DNA of 64,000 bases from DATKOF01 sp035524795 (GTDB lineage: Bacteria > Pseudomonadota > Gammaproteobacteria > Burkholderiales > SG8-41), in NCBI GenBank assembly GCA_035524795.1, contig DATKOF010000007.1, forward strand, positions 41,001 to 105,000, given 5' to 3'. Numbering within the stretch: the stretch's first letter is position 1; each line of letters begins with the position of its first letter. The notes under the pieces are model-generated. The model was not told the origin of the DNA. It did not search any database and worked only from the letters and a program-made list of their open reading frames with translations. The position numbers and the translations under genes are program-made. Below, in pieces: positions 35,192 to 44,768 of the stretch.

Positions 35192-35446
35192 TCATCCGTC
35201 TTCGGAACGGCGGCCATGGCTGCCCTCGGAAACAGGTGGAGGGGAAGCCTCGCCGTCTTTCAGGTCGGCGCGCTCGCGGCTCACCACTGCGCCGATGGTT
35301 TCGAACGCGACCGCTACGCCGAATAACAGCAGCGCCAGCACGACGTCTTCGTACGATCCATAGATGAAAAAGTAGGTGCTGAAGACCGCGCTGATGATGC
35401 CGACGATCAAACTCAGCCTGAAGCCGTACTTATTGGCAGTTCTCAT
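35192..35446 (-). CDS. Small two-helix membrane protein
   Basis: 84 residues. Two hydrophobic segments, LSLIVGIISAVFSTYFFIYG and DVVLALLLFGVAVAFETIGAV, are followed by a charged soluble tail. No family is recognised. It lies between the OYE-type reductase and the nitroreductase, all on the minus strand. Codon usage and the clear helix pair support a real gene. Confidence 0.55.
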   Translation of the reverse strand: MRTANKYGFRLSLIVGIISAVFSTYFFIYGSYEDVVLALLLFGVAVAFETIGAVVSRERADLKDGEASPPPVSEGSHGRRSEDG

Positions 35447-35467
35447 CGTTCGCTTTCCGTCTTCCGG

Positions 35468-36052
35468 TTACGTTTCCCGCGGGAAACCCACTGTCTGGGC
35501 GAGTAGTATATGCTGCGGGTTGGTCAAATTCATGACCGACGCGAGCGCCGGCCGGTCGATCATCGCGCGCACCACGGTGGCGAGCCCGCACGAAGCGCAG
35601 AACAGATAGACATTCTGCGCGATGAAACCGGCGTCGAAATATGAGTACTGCGCCTGCTCGTCGGGAGTCGCCCCGGCCATTCGCGAATGATCGGAAACAT
35701 ATACAAGATCGAGCGGAGCCTCGGTGACGAACGGCTGCATTCCGGTACAGGCGCGCACGTCCCGCACCACTACCCGACGAAGAACATGATGATGTGCGTC
35801 GTACACGTCAACCCCCTGTGCGCCCGCGACGTAGATATCGATGTCTTCCCAGTGGCGTGCCGAGGGCGCGGTACGGCCGCCGGTTTCAGGCCGGTTGATG
35901 CCGAACGCCGCCCATAACAGATCGGACATCAACTGCAGCGGGAGCGGCCGGCTGCTGAACTCACGGGACGAGCGGCGATTCTTCAATGCCTGCATCAGCG
36001 GTTGGCCGCCGTCGGTGCGCGCCGGGGGAAGGCTGGTGATGTGAGGCGTCAT
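35468..36052 (-). CDS. Nitroreductase family protein (SagB-like)
   Basis: 194-residue FMN oxidoreductase. The N-terminal flavin-binding motif is LKNRRSSREFSSRPLPLQLMSDLLWAAFGINRP, close to SagB-type nitroreductases (NRRSxRxF, LLWAAxG). The second part is YFDAGFIAQNVYLFCASCGLATV, also typical. It is shorter than classical NfsA/B. The substrate is unknown. It has an FNR-like promoter upstream, fitting an oxygen-limited role. Confidence 0.85.
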   Translation of the reverse strand: MTPHITSLPPARTDGGQPLMQALKNRRSSREFSSRPLPLQLMSDLLWAAFGINRPETGGRTAPSARHWEDIDIYVAGAQGVDVYDAHHHVLRRVVVRDVRACTGMQPFVTEAPLDLVYVSDHSRMAGATPDEQAQYSYFDAGFIAQNVYLFCASCGLATVVRAMIDRPALASVMNLTNPQHILLAQTVGFPRET

Positions 36053-36133
36053 GCAGATTCTCCCTTTCCGAAAATACCCGCTCTTGCTCTGCGGGAAAAA
36101 ACATCGATTTTTTTACTGCGCGTTTATCCTGTG

Positions 36134-36178
36134 CCTATATTCGGAAAAACCGGTCGCATTGATATTGAGAAAAATCAA
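36134..36178 (-). promoter_or_regulatory. FNR/ANR-like promoter of the nitroreductase gene
   Basis: Box TTGAG-AAAA-ATCAA (36165-36178), 9 of 10 consensus bases, with a -10 candidate TATAGG on the minus strand (36134-36139), about 35 bases centre to centre. The leader to the start at 36052 would be about 75 bases. Confidence 0.5.
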
Positions 36179-36265
36179 AGTTAAGGGGTTTTTCCCGCCG
36201 CCTGCCATGGGTGGAAGCCGGGACCGGAACGCATGCACCCGTGCAGGAATGCATGCGCGCGGCAA

Positions 36266-37540
36266 TCAAGCGGCATCGCGTGCCAGGCGTATCCCGGAAA
36301 ACTGCCAGCGTGCGGACGCCGGAAAGAAATTGCGGTAGGTCGCCCGGATATGGTCGCGCGGCGTCGCGCATGATCCGCCGCGCAGCACGTACTGGTTGAC
36401 CATGAATTTGCCGTTGTATTCGCCGAGCGCACCCGTCGCCGGGCGGAAGCCCGGATAAGGCGCGTAGCTTGATTGCGTCCACTCCCAAACGTCGCCGAAC
36501 ATCTGCGCCAGCCCCCTGCCGCGTGCCGGCAGCGGATGGAACAGGTTGTCGTCAGCGAAATTGCCGTCGAGCCGGCAGGTAACGGCGGCGCGCTCCCACT
36601 CCGCCTCGGTCGGCAGACGCGCCTGACGCCAGTGCGCGTAGGCATCGGCCTCGAAATACGACAGATGAACAACCGGGCGCCGCGGATCCAGCGGCGCGAG
36701 GCCGCCCAGCGTGAATTCATGCCAGCCGTCACCGCCGTCGCGCCAGTAAAGCGGCGCTGAAATCTGCTGCGCCCGCACCCAATCCCACCCCTCGGACAGC
36801 CAGTGCGCCGGATCGCGGTAGCCGCCGGCCGCGATGAATTCGAGGTATTCGCCGTTGGTCGTCAGTCGTGACGCCAGCCGGTACGGCTGCAGATAATGCT
36901 TGTGCCTGGGCAACTCGTTGTCGAAGCAGAACGCGCTGCCGCCGTGGCCGATTTCGACCACGCCGCCGGCGCAGTCCAGCCACCGGAGCGGGTCCGCCGC
37001 TGACGAAAACGCGGCCGGCGGCGCGCCGTACGCCGGTTGCAGCGGATTCATCGACAGCAGGTGCTTGACGTCGGTCAGGATCAATTCCTGATGCTGCTGC
37101 TCGTGATGGATGCCGAGCATCGCCAGCGCCCGCAACTCCGCATCCTCGCCGCGCCGTTCCAGCAGCCGCTGCATGCGCTGGTCCGCGTCGCGGCGGTAGG
37201 CGTGGATTTCGGCGAGACCGGGCCGCGTCAGCAGGCCGCGCCGCGGACGCGGAAACTGTTCGCCGATGCTGTTGTAGTAGGAATTGAACAGCGCCTCGAA
37301 CGCAGCGTGAAACGGCCGGAAGTCCGGCTCGTAGCGTTTGAGCAGGAAAGTCTCGAAAAACCAGGTGGTGTGCGCGAGATGCCATTTGACCGGGCTGGCG
37401 TCCGGCATCGACTGTGCGCCACAGTCCTCCTCCGACAGCGGCGCGGCAAGCTGCGCGCTGCGCGCCCGCGTCCGCAGGTAGCGCGCGCCGATCTCCTCCT
37501 GCTGCGCGCGCGCGGAAAACAGCGGCTCCGGATTACTCAT
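36266..37540 (-). CDS. egtB: Ergothioneine synthase EgtB (sulfoxide synthase)
   Basis: 424-residue non-heme iron enzyme that joins hercynine to a thiol (gamma-glutamylcysteine or cysteine) with oxygen. The N-terminal DinB-like domain supplies the iron ligands: VKWHLAHTTWFFE (His54) and HHEQQHQE (His146, His150). The C-terminal FGE-sulfatase domain holds LPTEAEWERAA, GDVWEWTQSSYAPYPGF and RGGSCATP. Length and order match EgtB. It follows egtD by 18 bases in one operon. No egtC or egtA is nearby, so the thiol used cannot be deduced. Confidence 0.94.
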   Translation of the reverse strand: MSNPEPLFSARAQQEEIGARYLRTRARSAQLAAPLSEEDCGAQSMPDASPVKWHLAHTTWFFETFLLKRYEPDFRPFHAAFEALFNSYYNSIGEQFPRPRRGLLTRPGLAEIHAYRRDADQRMQRLLERRGEDAELRALAMLGIHHEQQHQELILTDVKHLLSMNPLQPAYGAPPAAFSSAADPLRWLDCAGGVVEIGHGGSAFCFDNELPRHKHYLQPYRLASRLTTNGEYLEFIAAGGYRDPAHWLSEGWDWVRAQQISAPLYWRDGGDGWHEFTLGGLAPLDPRRPVVHLSYFEADAYAHWRQARLPTEAEWERAAVTCRLDGNFADDNLFHPLPARGRGLAQMFGDVWEWTQSSYAPYPGFRPATGALGEYNGKFMVNQYVLRGGSCATPRDHIRATYRNFFPASARWQFSGIRLARDAA

Positions 37541-37558
37541 GCATCGCTCCGCGATCCG

Positions 37559-38563
37559 TCATGCCGCGGCATGGCACACCGCGAACCATTGCTGCGCATC
37601 GGCCCAGACGCGCGCGCGGCTGAATCCCGCCTGCCGCAGCAACGCGGTGAAGGCATCGAGCCGGTACTTGTAGCTGTTTTCGGTGTGGATGGTTTCGCCG
37701 CGGGCGAAGCGCCGGCTGCCGCCCGGCCACACCACGCGCAACGCATGGCGGGCCTCCAGATGCATCTCGACGCGCGATTGGCGCGCGTTGAAGAACGCCC
37801 GGTGCCGCCAGTCGTGCGCGGCGAAATCGCTGCCGATGATGCGGTTCAGGTTGCGCAGCAGGTTCAGATTGAACGCGGCGGTCACGCCGAAAGCATCGTC
37901 ATAAGCGGGTTTGAGAACGGCCTCCGGTTTGATCAGATCGACGCCGATCAGCAGACCGCTCGTCTCATCGCACTGCACGCGGAGGTTGGTCAGAAACCGC
38001 AGCGCCTCGTCGGGCGTGAAGTTGCCGATCGAAGATCCCGGATAAAAGAACAGCCGCCGCGACCGCCGCACCGTGTCCGGCAGCTGCGGCGCCGGATAAA
38101 TGTCGGCGCCGACCGCCCGCATTTCGATGCCGGGAAACGCCGGCCGCAGACGCTCCAGCGCGCGGCGCAGAAAATCCGTCGAAATGTCCACCGCGACGTA
38201 TTGAAGCGGCTGCAAGGTCGGAAACAAACTCGCGGCCTTTGCGCAATTGCCGGCGCCGAGATCGATCAGCGTGGCGCCGGTTCCGGCAACGGCGGCGATG
38301 TCGGCCGCGTGCGCGGCGAAAATCTCCCGCTCGGTGCGGGTCGGATAGTACTCGGGCAGCGCGGTGATCATCTCAAACAGGCGCGAACCGCGCGCATCGT
38401 AGAAATACTTCGGCGCAACCGCCGCCTGCGGCGCACTCAATCCGGCGATGATTTCCTGCTGCGCCGGATCGTCAGACGAGACAGGTAACGCGGCCGGCCG
38501 TCCATATACCGCGCCGGCGGAATTGACGCCGGTCTCGACCGCAGGAAATTTTTCGCTGTCCAT
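37559..38563 (-). CDS. egtD: L-histidine N(alpha)-methyltransferase EgtD
   Basis: 334-residue SAM enzyme that trimethylates histidine to hercynine, the first step of ergothioneine synthesis. SAM binding is shown by ATLIDLGAGNCAKA and YVAVDIST. LFFYPGSSIGNF and the C-terminal RIHTENSYKY-like stretch (here GETIHTENSYKYRLDAF) are family marks. The ATG at 38563 is preferred because GGAGG precedes it by five bases; an ORF start at 38575 is less likely. Together with egtB it gives a two-gene bacterial ergothioneine route (a lyase, EgtE, would be needed elsewhere). Confidence 0.94.
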   Translation of the reverse strand: MDSEKFPAVETGVNSAGAVYGRPAALPVSSDDPAQQEIIAGLSAPQAAVAPKYFYDARGSRLFEMITALPEYYPTRTEREIFAAHAADIAAVAGTGATLIDLGAGNCAKAASLFPTLQPLQYVAVDISTDFLRRALERLRPAFPGIEMRAVGADIYPAPQLPDTVRRSRRLFFYPGSSIGNFTPDEALRFLTNLRVQCDETSGLLIGVDLIKPEAVLKPAYDDAFGVTAAFNLNLLRNLNRIIGSDFAAHDWRHRAFFNARQSRVEMHLEARHALRVVWPGGSRRFARGETIHTENSYKYRLDAFTALLRQAGFSRARVWADAQQWFAVCHAAA

Positions 38564-38599
38564 GGCCGCCTCCAATGATGGCCCTTTGCGGTTTCTTTT

Positions 38600-39679
38600 T
38601 TATTTCTCGCGCGGATCGCGCAGGCCGTCGTCGGGCGCCTGATATTTGCCGCTTCGGATCTGCGCCACCATGCGGGCGAGGCTCAGCGCGGCGTTATTGA
38701 TTTCGGTGAACAGTTCCGGATCCTTGTCGAGATCGTCGTGGCTGGTCGCATACGGCTGATACCAGCCGATCCAGGTGTCGAGCGCCGCGCTCGGCCCGGC
38801 CTGGATCATGCCGATGTCGGTCAGCCAGTCGGCCAGCATGCGCCGCAGATTTTCCGGCCCCGCCGCATCGCCGTGGGCGACCACCGCGAACGCACGCCCC
38901 GCCAGATGTTTGGGGTAATCCCAGCCTTTCAGTTCAATTTCCTTGGCCAACTCCGGATCCTTGCCGTGCGTGGTGGTCGGATCGGGATTGCCGCCGTCGG
39001 CGCACACCAGCCGGTCTATCATCAGCTTCAGGCTGGCCGGCGCCTGATACCAGTGCACCGGGCACAGGACCATCACGCCGTGCGCCGCGACCCAGCGCGG
39101 ATACAGCTCGGCCATCCAGTCGTTGGTCTGGCCGAGCGCGTGGTTCGGATAGCACGAACACGGCCAGTGGCACAACGGCATCGCGGTCGACAGGCAGGCC
39201 TTGCACGGATGGATCACCTTCCACGGCTCGTCGGCCAGTGTCGACAGGTCGAGAAAATCCACCTCGTAACCGGGCAATGCGGCGATCGCCTGCTGCGCTG
39301 CCTGCGCCAGCCGCCGCGTTTTCGACAGCTCGCCGGGGCAGGTGTACTCGCTGCGCGTCGAGCCGTTGACGATCAGGACGCGCGACGGTGATCTGGAATC
39401 CTGCCAGCGCTGCTGCGCGGCCCGGATGTCGGCGCGCGTCGCCAGCCATTCCAGCGACAGCTTGCGTTCGGGATGCGCGAATTCGTCGCCGGCCAAGGTC
39501 AGGCGCGGATTCTTGCGGTAATGGATGTAGCCGTCCCACGCCCGCTCGAAAACCTTTTCCAGCTCCGGTTGCACGTCATCGAACGCCGGGTCGTAGAAGC
39601 GCGCGAAAAAACGTGTGCGGAACTGCTCGCGGGTCAGCGGGACGTAGCGGTTTTCCTTCCTTACCTCGGGTTTCGCCAT
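38600..39679 (-). CDS. Flavodoxin-fold NAD(P)H-dependent FMN reductase family protein
   Basis: 359 residues. The flavodoxin-like domain begins near residue 100 (VLIVNGSTRSEYTCPGELSKT) and includes a Cys-rich insert (HPCKACLSTAMPLCHWPCSCYPN) and the flavin-contact strand GVMVLCPVHWYQAPASLKLMIDRL. About 95 N-terminal residues are outside the fold (REQFRTRFFARFYDPAFDD). It is the first gene of a likely operon with egtD (36 bases) and egtB. Its role there is unknown; it could keep a cofactor or thiol reduced. Confidence 0.75.
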   Translation of the reverse strand: MAKPEVRKENRYVPLTREQFRTRFFARFYDPAFDDVQPELEKVFERAWDGYIHYRKNPRLTLAGDEFAHPERKLSLEWLATRADIRAAQQRWQDSRSPSRVLIVNGSTRSEYTCPGELSKTRRLAQAAQQAIAALPGYEVDFLDLSTLADEPWKVIHPCKACLSTAMPLCHWPCSCYPNHALGQTNDWMAELYPRWVAAHGVMVLCPVHWYQAPASLKLMIDRLVCADGGNPDPTTTHGKDPELAKEIELKGWDYPKHLAGRAFAVVAHGDAAGPENLRRMLADWLTDIGMIQAGPSAALDTWIGWYQPYATSHDDLDKDPELFTEINNAALSLARMVAQIRSGKYQAPDDGLRDPREK

Positions 39680-39883
39680 GATTCCCTCCGAAACCGGCCG
39701 ACCGATGATAACGACACCGGTCTATTGCAAAACGGGATTCGCCGGATTATGCGCCTGTTTGCGTCTCCGGCGCGAGGTTGGTCGAGCGGACAGGGAAAAG
39801 CTTACTCTCCAGCCAGCACTTTCGTTACGCCCGCTTGATTTGGCGCGGCGCAGCCCACGTCAGATGCTGCCTGATTACGAAAT

Positions 39884-41968
39884 TCACCGGGCAACCGATG
39901 CCAGCACCATCACGGCATGCGCGGGCAGCGTAACGGTATTCTCGACCATTCGCTCGGACACAGCAGGATCGGCGCTGTCGAGCAGCGTCGTCCACGCGGC
40001 GCCGGGCGCGGGCGGCAGCGTAAATGGAATTTCTGCCGGGTCGCCGTTGATCAGCACCAGCAGCGCGGTTTCCGCGGCATCGGCGCGGCCGAGCCGGAAA
40101 CCGAAGCAGTTGTTCGACCATTCCTGCCAGTGATCCGACGTCATTTCACCGCCGTGGCGCGACAGCCAGGTGATGTCGCGCTCGTCGAGCGCCGTCAGCG
40201 AGCCGTCGAACCAGCTGGTGCGGCGCAACGCCGGATGGCGGCGGCGCAGTTCGAGCAGACGGCGCGTGAAATCGACCAGCGCAACATCGGCGCCCCGCCA
40301 GTCCAGCCATGACAACGGCAAATCCTGACAATAGGCATTGTTGTTGCCGTGCTGGGAACGCCCCTGCTCGTCGCCGGCGAGCAGCATCGGCACCCCCTGC
40401 GACAGAAACAGCGTTGCGAGCAGTGCCCTCCGCGAACGCTGACGCACGGCAACGATAGCATCATCCGTACTCGGCCCTTCGACCCCGTAATTGACGCTGC
40501 GGTTGCTGTCCATGCCGTCGTGGTTGGACTGGCCGTTCGCCTCGTTGTGCTTGCCCTGATATGACGTCAGATCGGTAAGCGTGAATCCATCGTGCGCGGT
40601 GATGAAATTGATGCTGGCCTGCGGCGCGCGGCCGTCGTGGCGGAACAGGTCGCTCGACGCGGTCAGCCGCTTCGCCAGTTCACTGCAGTGCGCGTCCCTG
40701 GTCAGCCAGAAGCCGCGCGCAGTGTCGCGGAATTTGTCGTTCCATTCCGAAAAACCCGATGGGAAACGTCCGGTTTCGTACGACGCCGTGTCCCACGGTT
40801 CGGCGATCAGTTTGACCTGCGACAGCAGCGGATCCTGACGCAGAACGTCGAGAAAAGATGCCCCGGGATTGAACCCGCCGCCGTCGCGTGCGAGCGCGGT
40901 GGCAAGGTCGAAACGGAAACCGTCGACATGCATCTCGGCCACCCAGTAACGCAGCGAATCCATCACCAGCTGCAGGGTGCGCGGATGGGAAAGATTGAAA
41001 GTGTTGCCGCAACCGGTGACATCGACGTAGTTGAAATTGGCCTGCTCGTTGAGCCAGTAATAGCCTGCATTGTCGATGCCGCGGAACCCCAGCGTCGGAC
41101 CGAACTTGTCTCCTTCGCAGGTATGTCCGTAAACCACATCGAGAATGACTTCGATGCCGGCCGCGTGCAGCGCCCTGACCAGCGCGCGGAATTCGACAAC
41201 CGGATCGCGACCACCCGCATAGCGCGTGGCCGGCGCGAAATAGCCGAGCGGATTGTAACCCCAGTAATTGACCAGTCCGTTGCGCACCAGCGCATGTTCG
41301 TCGATGAATTCCTGCACCGGCAGCAGTTCGACCGCGGTGACGCCGAGCCGCCGCAGGTAATCGATCGCCGCCGGATGCGCGAAACCCGCGTAGGTGCCGC
41401 GCAGATCTTCGGGGATGTCCGGATGGGTCATCGTGAAGCCCTTGACGTGGACCTCGTAGATCACGGTGTCGGCCCACGGCGTGCGCGGCGGGCGGTCGCC
41501 GCCCCAGTCATGTGCGGAGTCGATGACGCGGCATTTGACCATCGCCGCCGCGTTGTCGCGGTTGTCCACGGTCGTCGCAGAAGGTTCGGTGCCGTTCTGA
41601 TAGTCGTAATGCGCGGTGTCCCAGCGGAAGCGGCCGGCGAACGCGCGGGCATAAGGATCGATCAGCAGCTTGTGCGGGTTGAAGCGGTGGCCGCCGGCGG
41701 GATCGTAACGCCCGTGCACGCGGTAGCCGTAGACGAGGCCGGGCTGCGCGCCCGGAAGATAGCCGTGCCAGACCTGGTCGGTGCAGGCGGGAAGCGCGAC
41801 GCGCGCCACTTCGGTGGCCGCCCCGGCATCGAACAGGCACAGTTCGACGCGCTCGGCGTGCGCCGAAAACAGCGCGAAATTGACGCCGTTGCCGTCCCAG
41901 TGCGCGCCGAGCGGCCACGGCCGGCCGGCAGCGAGACGCGCCGCAGGCGGTTCAGCGGATGACTGCAT
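39884..41968 (-). CDS. glgX: Glycogen debranching enzyme GlgX (isoamylase type)
   Basis: 694-residue GH13 enzyme that cleaves alpha-1,6 branches left by phosphorylase. The N-terminal CBM48 is PLGAHWDGNGVNFALFSAHAERVELCLF. Catalytic region II is VDGFRFDLATAL (Asp nucleophile), region III LIAEPWD (Glu) and region IV FITAHDGFTL (His-Asp). Region I reads DVVYGHTCEGD, with Gly where Asn is usual. The length is normal. It is 48 bases downstream of glgP on the same strand. Confidence 0.94.
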   Translation of the reverse strand: MQSSAEPPAARLAAGRPWPLGAHWDGNGVNFALFSAHAERVELCLFDAGAATEVARVALPACTDQVWHGYLPGAQPGLVYGYRVHGRYDPAGGHRFNPHKLLIDPYARAFAGRFRWDTAHYDYQNGTEPSATTVDNRDNAAAMVKCRVIDSAHDWGGDRPPRTPWADTVIYEVHVKGFTMTHPDIPEDLRGTYAGFAHPAAIDYLRRLGVTAVELLPVQEFIDEHALVRNGLVNYWGYNPLGYFAPATRYAGGRDPVVEFRALVRALHAAGIEVILDVVYGHTCEGDKFGPTLGFRGIDNAGYYWLNEQANFNYVDVTGCGNTFNLSHPRTLQLVMDSLRYWVAEMHVDGFRFDLATALARDGGGFNPGASFLDVLRQDPLLSQVKLIAEPWDTASYETGRFPSGFSEWNDKFRDTARGFWLTRDAHCSELAKRLTASSDLFRHDGRAPQASINFITAHDGFTLTDLTSYQGKHNEANGQSNHDGMDSNRSVNYGVEGPSTDDAIVAVRQRSRRALLATLFLSQGVPMLLAGDEQGRSQHGNNNAYCQDLPLSWLDWRGADVALVDFTRRLLELRRRHPALRRTSWFDGSLTALDERDITWLSRHGGEMTSDHWQEWSNNCFGFRLGRADAAETALLVLINGDPAEIPFTLPPAPGAAWTTLLDSADPAVSERMVENTVTLPAHAVMVLASVAR

Positions 41969-42016
41969 CAGAGTAGCGTATCAGTACCCGGCTCCGCGTG
42001 CGGAACTGCGCCACAG

Positions 42017-44488
42017 TCAGAACACCATCGGTTGCACGTGCCAGATGCCGTCCGCGTATTCGCGGATGGTGCGGTCGCTCGAAAACACGCCCATCGCGGC
42101 GACATTGCGGATCGCCATCGCCGTCCATGCGTCGCGATCGGCATAGAGCGCGTCCACCCGCTGCTGCGTCGCGACGTAATCGGCGAAATCGGCGAGCAGC
42201 ATGTAATAGTCGCCGTGGTCGAGCAGCGCCTGCACGATCGGCCGGAAGCGCTGCGGATCGTCCGGCGAGAAATCGCCGGAACCGATCTGATCGAGAACGC
42301 GGGCCAGCTCGCGGTTCTCGCCGTAAATGCGGCGCGGATCGTAATCGGCGGCGCGGCGCGCGCGCACCTCGTCCGCCTTCAGTCCGAAGATGAAAATGTT
42401 GTCGGCGCCGACCGCATCGCGGATCTCGATGTTGGCGCCGTCCTCGGTGCCGATCGTCAGCGCGCCGTTCAGCGCGAGCTTCATGTTGCCGGTGCCCGAG
42501 GCTTCGGTGCCGGCGGTCGAAATCTGCTCCGAAAGATCGGCGGCCGGGATGATCAGGTTGGCCACCGAAACGCCGTAGTTGGGAACGAACACGACTTTAA
42601 GTTTACCGTCGATACGGGGATCGGCGTTGATGACCTTCGCGACATCGTTGATCAGTTTTATCACGAGCTTGGCCATCGCATAGGCAGATGCCGCCTTGCC
42701 GGAAAAAATCACCGTCCGCGGCGCACACGGATACTGCGGATTCTCGAGCAGCCGGTTGTAGCGCCAGACGACGTGCAGCACATTGAGCAGCTGGCGCTTG
42801 TACTCGTGGATGCGTTTCGCCTGGACGTCGAACATCGAATCCGGGCGGATCGCGACGCCGGCCACCTTCATCACATAGTCGGCAAGCCGCCGCTTGTTCG
42901 CCATTTTCGCGGCGCGGAACGACGCGGCGAATTCGGAATCGGCGGCGAGCGGCCGCAGTTTTTCCAGCAGATCAAGCCGCATCCGCCAGCCGGGATCGAC
43001 ATGACGATCGATCAGGGTCGACAGCGCCGGATTGGCGATCGCCAGCCACATGCGCGGCGTGATGCCGTTGGTGCGGTTGACGAAGCGGTCCGGAAACAGC
43101 TTGTGGAAATCGGCGAAGATGGTCTCGCACAGCAGCTGGGAATGCAGCTTGGAGACGCCGTTGACCTTGTGGCTCGCCAGCACCGACAGATTCGCCATCC
43201 GCACGCGCCGCCCGTTGTTCTCGTCGATCAGCGACACGCTGCTCAGCAGCCGCTGATCGTCACCATGACTGCGGCGCACCTGATCGAGGAACATTTCGTT
43301 AATGTCGTAGATGATCTTCATGTGCCGCGGCAACACCCGCTCGACCAGCGCGACCGGCCAGGTCTCGAGCGCCTCCGGCATCAGCGTATGATTGGTGTAC
43401 GAAAAGATGCGCGTGCACAGCCGCCACGCCAGCGTCCACGGCACGTGATGGACGTCGATCAGCAGACGCATCAGTTCCGGCACCGCAAGCGCGGGATGGG
43501 TGTCGTTCAGATGGATCGCGATCTTGTCGGCCAGCTGCTCGACGCTGGAGTGATCGATGAAGTAACGATGCAGCAGATCCTGCAGCGAGGCGCTGACGTA
43601 GAAATATTCCTGCTTCAACCGCAGTTCGCGGCCGCTTTCGGTGCTGTCGTCCGGATACAACACGCGCGACACGTTCTCCGAATGGTATTTGTTGCCGACC
43701 GCGGCGCCGTAATGTCCCTGATTGAACAGCGACAGATCGATGTCCTTGATCGCGGTCGCGCGCCACAGCCGCAACGTGTTGACCGTCGGCGTGCCGAAAC
43801 CGGGCACCAGATTATCGTAGGCCATTGCGTGTATCGCCTCAGCGTCGACCCAGTGCGCGTTGCGGTCGTGATAGTCGACCCGGCCGCCGAACTGGATCGT
43901 GTATTTGACCTCGGGACGCGGAAACTCCCACGGATTGCCGTCGACCAGCCAATGGTCGGGGTATTCGTGCTGGCGACCGTCGTGAATGTGCTGCTCGAAC
44001 ATCCCGTACGCATAACGGATGCCGTAGCCGAACCCGGGCAGCCCGAGCGACGCCATCGAGTCGAGAAAGCAGGCGGCGAGACGGCCGAGACCGCCGTTGC
44101 CGAGCGCCGGATCGGGTTCCAGCGCAGCGAGTTCGTCGAGGTCGAGTCCCAGTTCGCGCAGCGCGTCGTGGCATTCGTCGTACAGCCCCAGCGCGATCAG
44201 CGCGTTGGTTAGCATCCGGCCGGGCAGAAACTCCATCGATAGATAGTAGACGCGCTTGACGTTCTGTTTGTACTGAAGACGGGTGGTATCCATCCAGCGT
44301 TCGACCAGCCGGTCGCGCACCGCTGAAGACAGCGCAAACAGCCAGTCAAGTTTGGATGCCGCGACCGAATCCTTCCCCACCGTGTACATCAACCGGTTGG
44401 AAATCGAATGACGCAGGGACGCCGCGTCCAGTCCCAGCGCTTCCGCATCGAAATTGGACTGGGCGGTCTTTCGGATCGTCTGATTCAT
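42017..44488 (-). CDS. glgP: Glycogen phosphorylase (copy 1)
   Basis: 823-residue PLP enzyme that releases glucose-1-phosphate from glycogen. The PLP-lysine region is EASGTGNMKLALNGALTIGTEDGANIEI. The nucleotide/phosphate-binding part shows NGGLGRLAACFLDSMASLGLPGFGYGIRY, and FDVQAKRIHEYKRQLLN is also typical. The length is full. It is co-oriented with glgA upstream and glgX downstream, so it belongs to the glycogen cluster. It is a paralogue of the copy at 61378-63870. The 280-base gap upstream has no gene. Confidence 0.95.
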   Translation of the reverse strand: MNQTIRKTAQSNFDAEALGLDAASLRHSISNRLMYTVGKDSVAASKLDWLFALSSAVRDRLVERWMDTTRLQYKQNVKRVYYLSMEFLPGRMLTNALIALGLYDECHDALRELGLDLDELAALEPDPALGNGGLGRLAACFLDSMASLGLPGFGYGIRYAYGMFEQHIHDGRQHEYPDHWLVDGNPWEFPRPEVKYTIQFGGRVDYHDRNAHWVDAEAIHAMAYDNLVPGFGTPTVNTLRLWRATAIKDIDLSLFNQGHYGAAVGNKYHSENVSRVLYPDDSTESGRELRLKQEYFYVSASLQDLLHRYFIDHSSVEQLADKIAIHLNDTHPALAVPELMRLLIDVHHVPWTLAWRLCTRIFSYTNHTLMPEALETWPVALVERVLPRHMKIIYDINEMFLDQVRRSHGDDQRLLSSVSLIDENNGRRVRMANLSVLASHKVNGVSKLHSQLLCETIFADFHKLFPDRFVNRTNGITPRMWLAIANPALSTLIDRHVDPGWRMRLDLLEKLRPLAADSEFAASFRAAKMANKRRLADYVMKVAGVAIRPDSMFDVQAKRIHEYKRQLLNVLHVVWRYNRLLENPQYPCAPRTVIFSGKAASAYAMAKLVIKLINDVAKVINADPRIDGKLKVVFVPNYGVSVANLIIPAADLSEQISTAGTEASGTGNMKLALNGALTIGTEDGANIEIRDAVGADNIFIFGLKADEVRARRAADYDPRRIYGENRELARVLDQIGSGDFSPDDPQRFRPIVQALLDHGDYYMLLADFADYVATQQRVDALYADRDAWTAMAIRNVAAMGVFSSDRTIREYADGIWHVQPMVF

Positions 44489-44510
44489 GTTTTTATTTTA
44501 AGGATAAATT

Positions 44511-44529
44511 GAACCTTGGGTGAAGGTTC
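44511..44529. other. Hairpin in the 5' leader of glgP
   Basis: A seven-base stem gaacctt/aaggttc with a five-base loop, 23 bases upstream of the glgP ATG, in an AT-rich stretch without a clear ribosome site. It could be an operator or an mRNA structure. The rest of the 280-base gap (44489-44768) shows nothing recognisable. Confidence 0.3.
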
Positions 44530-44768
44530 TGTTTGTTAAAGGAAGCAAGGCTTATGCCAAACCTCCCGGATTCGATGCCGGGCGAACATTGCGCTCTGCA
44601 CCCCGCCGTTTTGCCGGCACTGTCCGATGAAAACCGGCGCGGCAACGGGCGCAGCTCCCCTCTTTTTCCCATTCGGCAAAAACCGGCGCCGCTTCGGCAA
44701 TTGCCGGATGTTCCACGCCGGTGCAACCACGCCGCAAGGCCCCGATTGGGTGCCGCGCCGGGGGCCGC

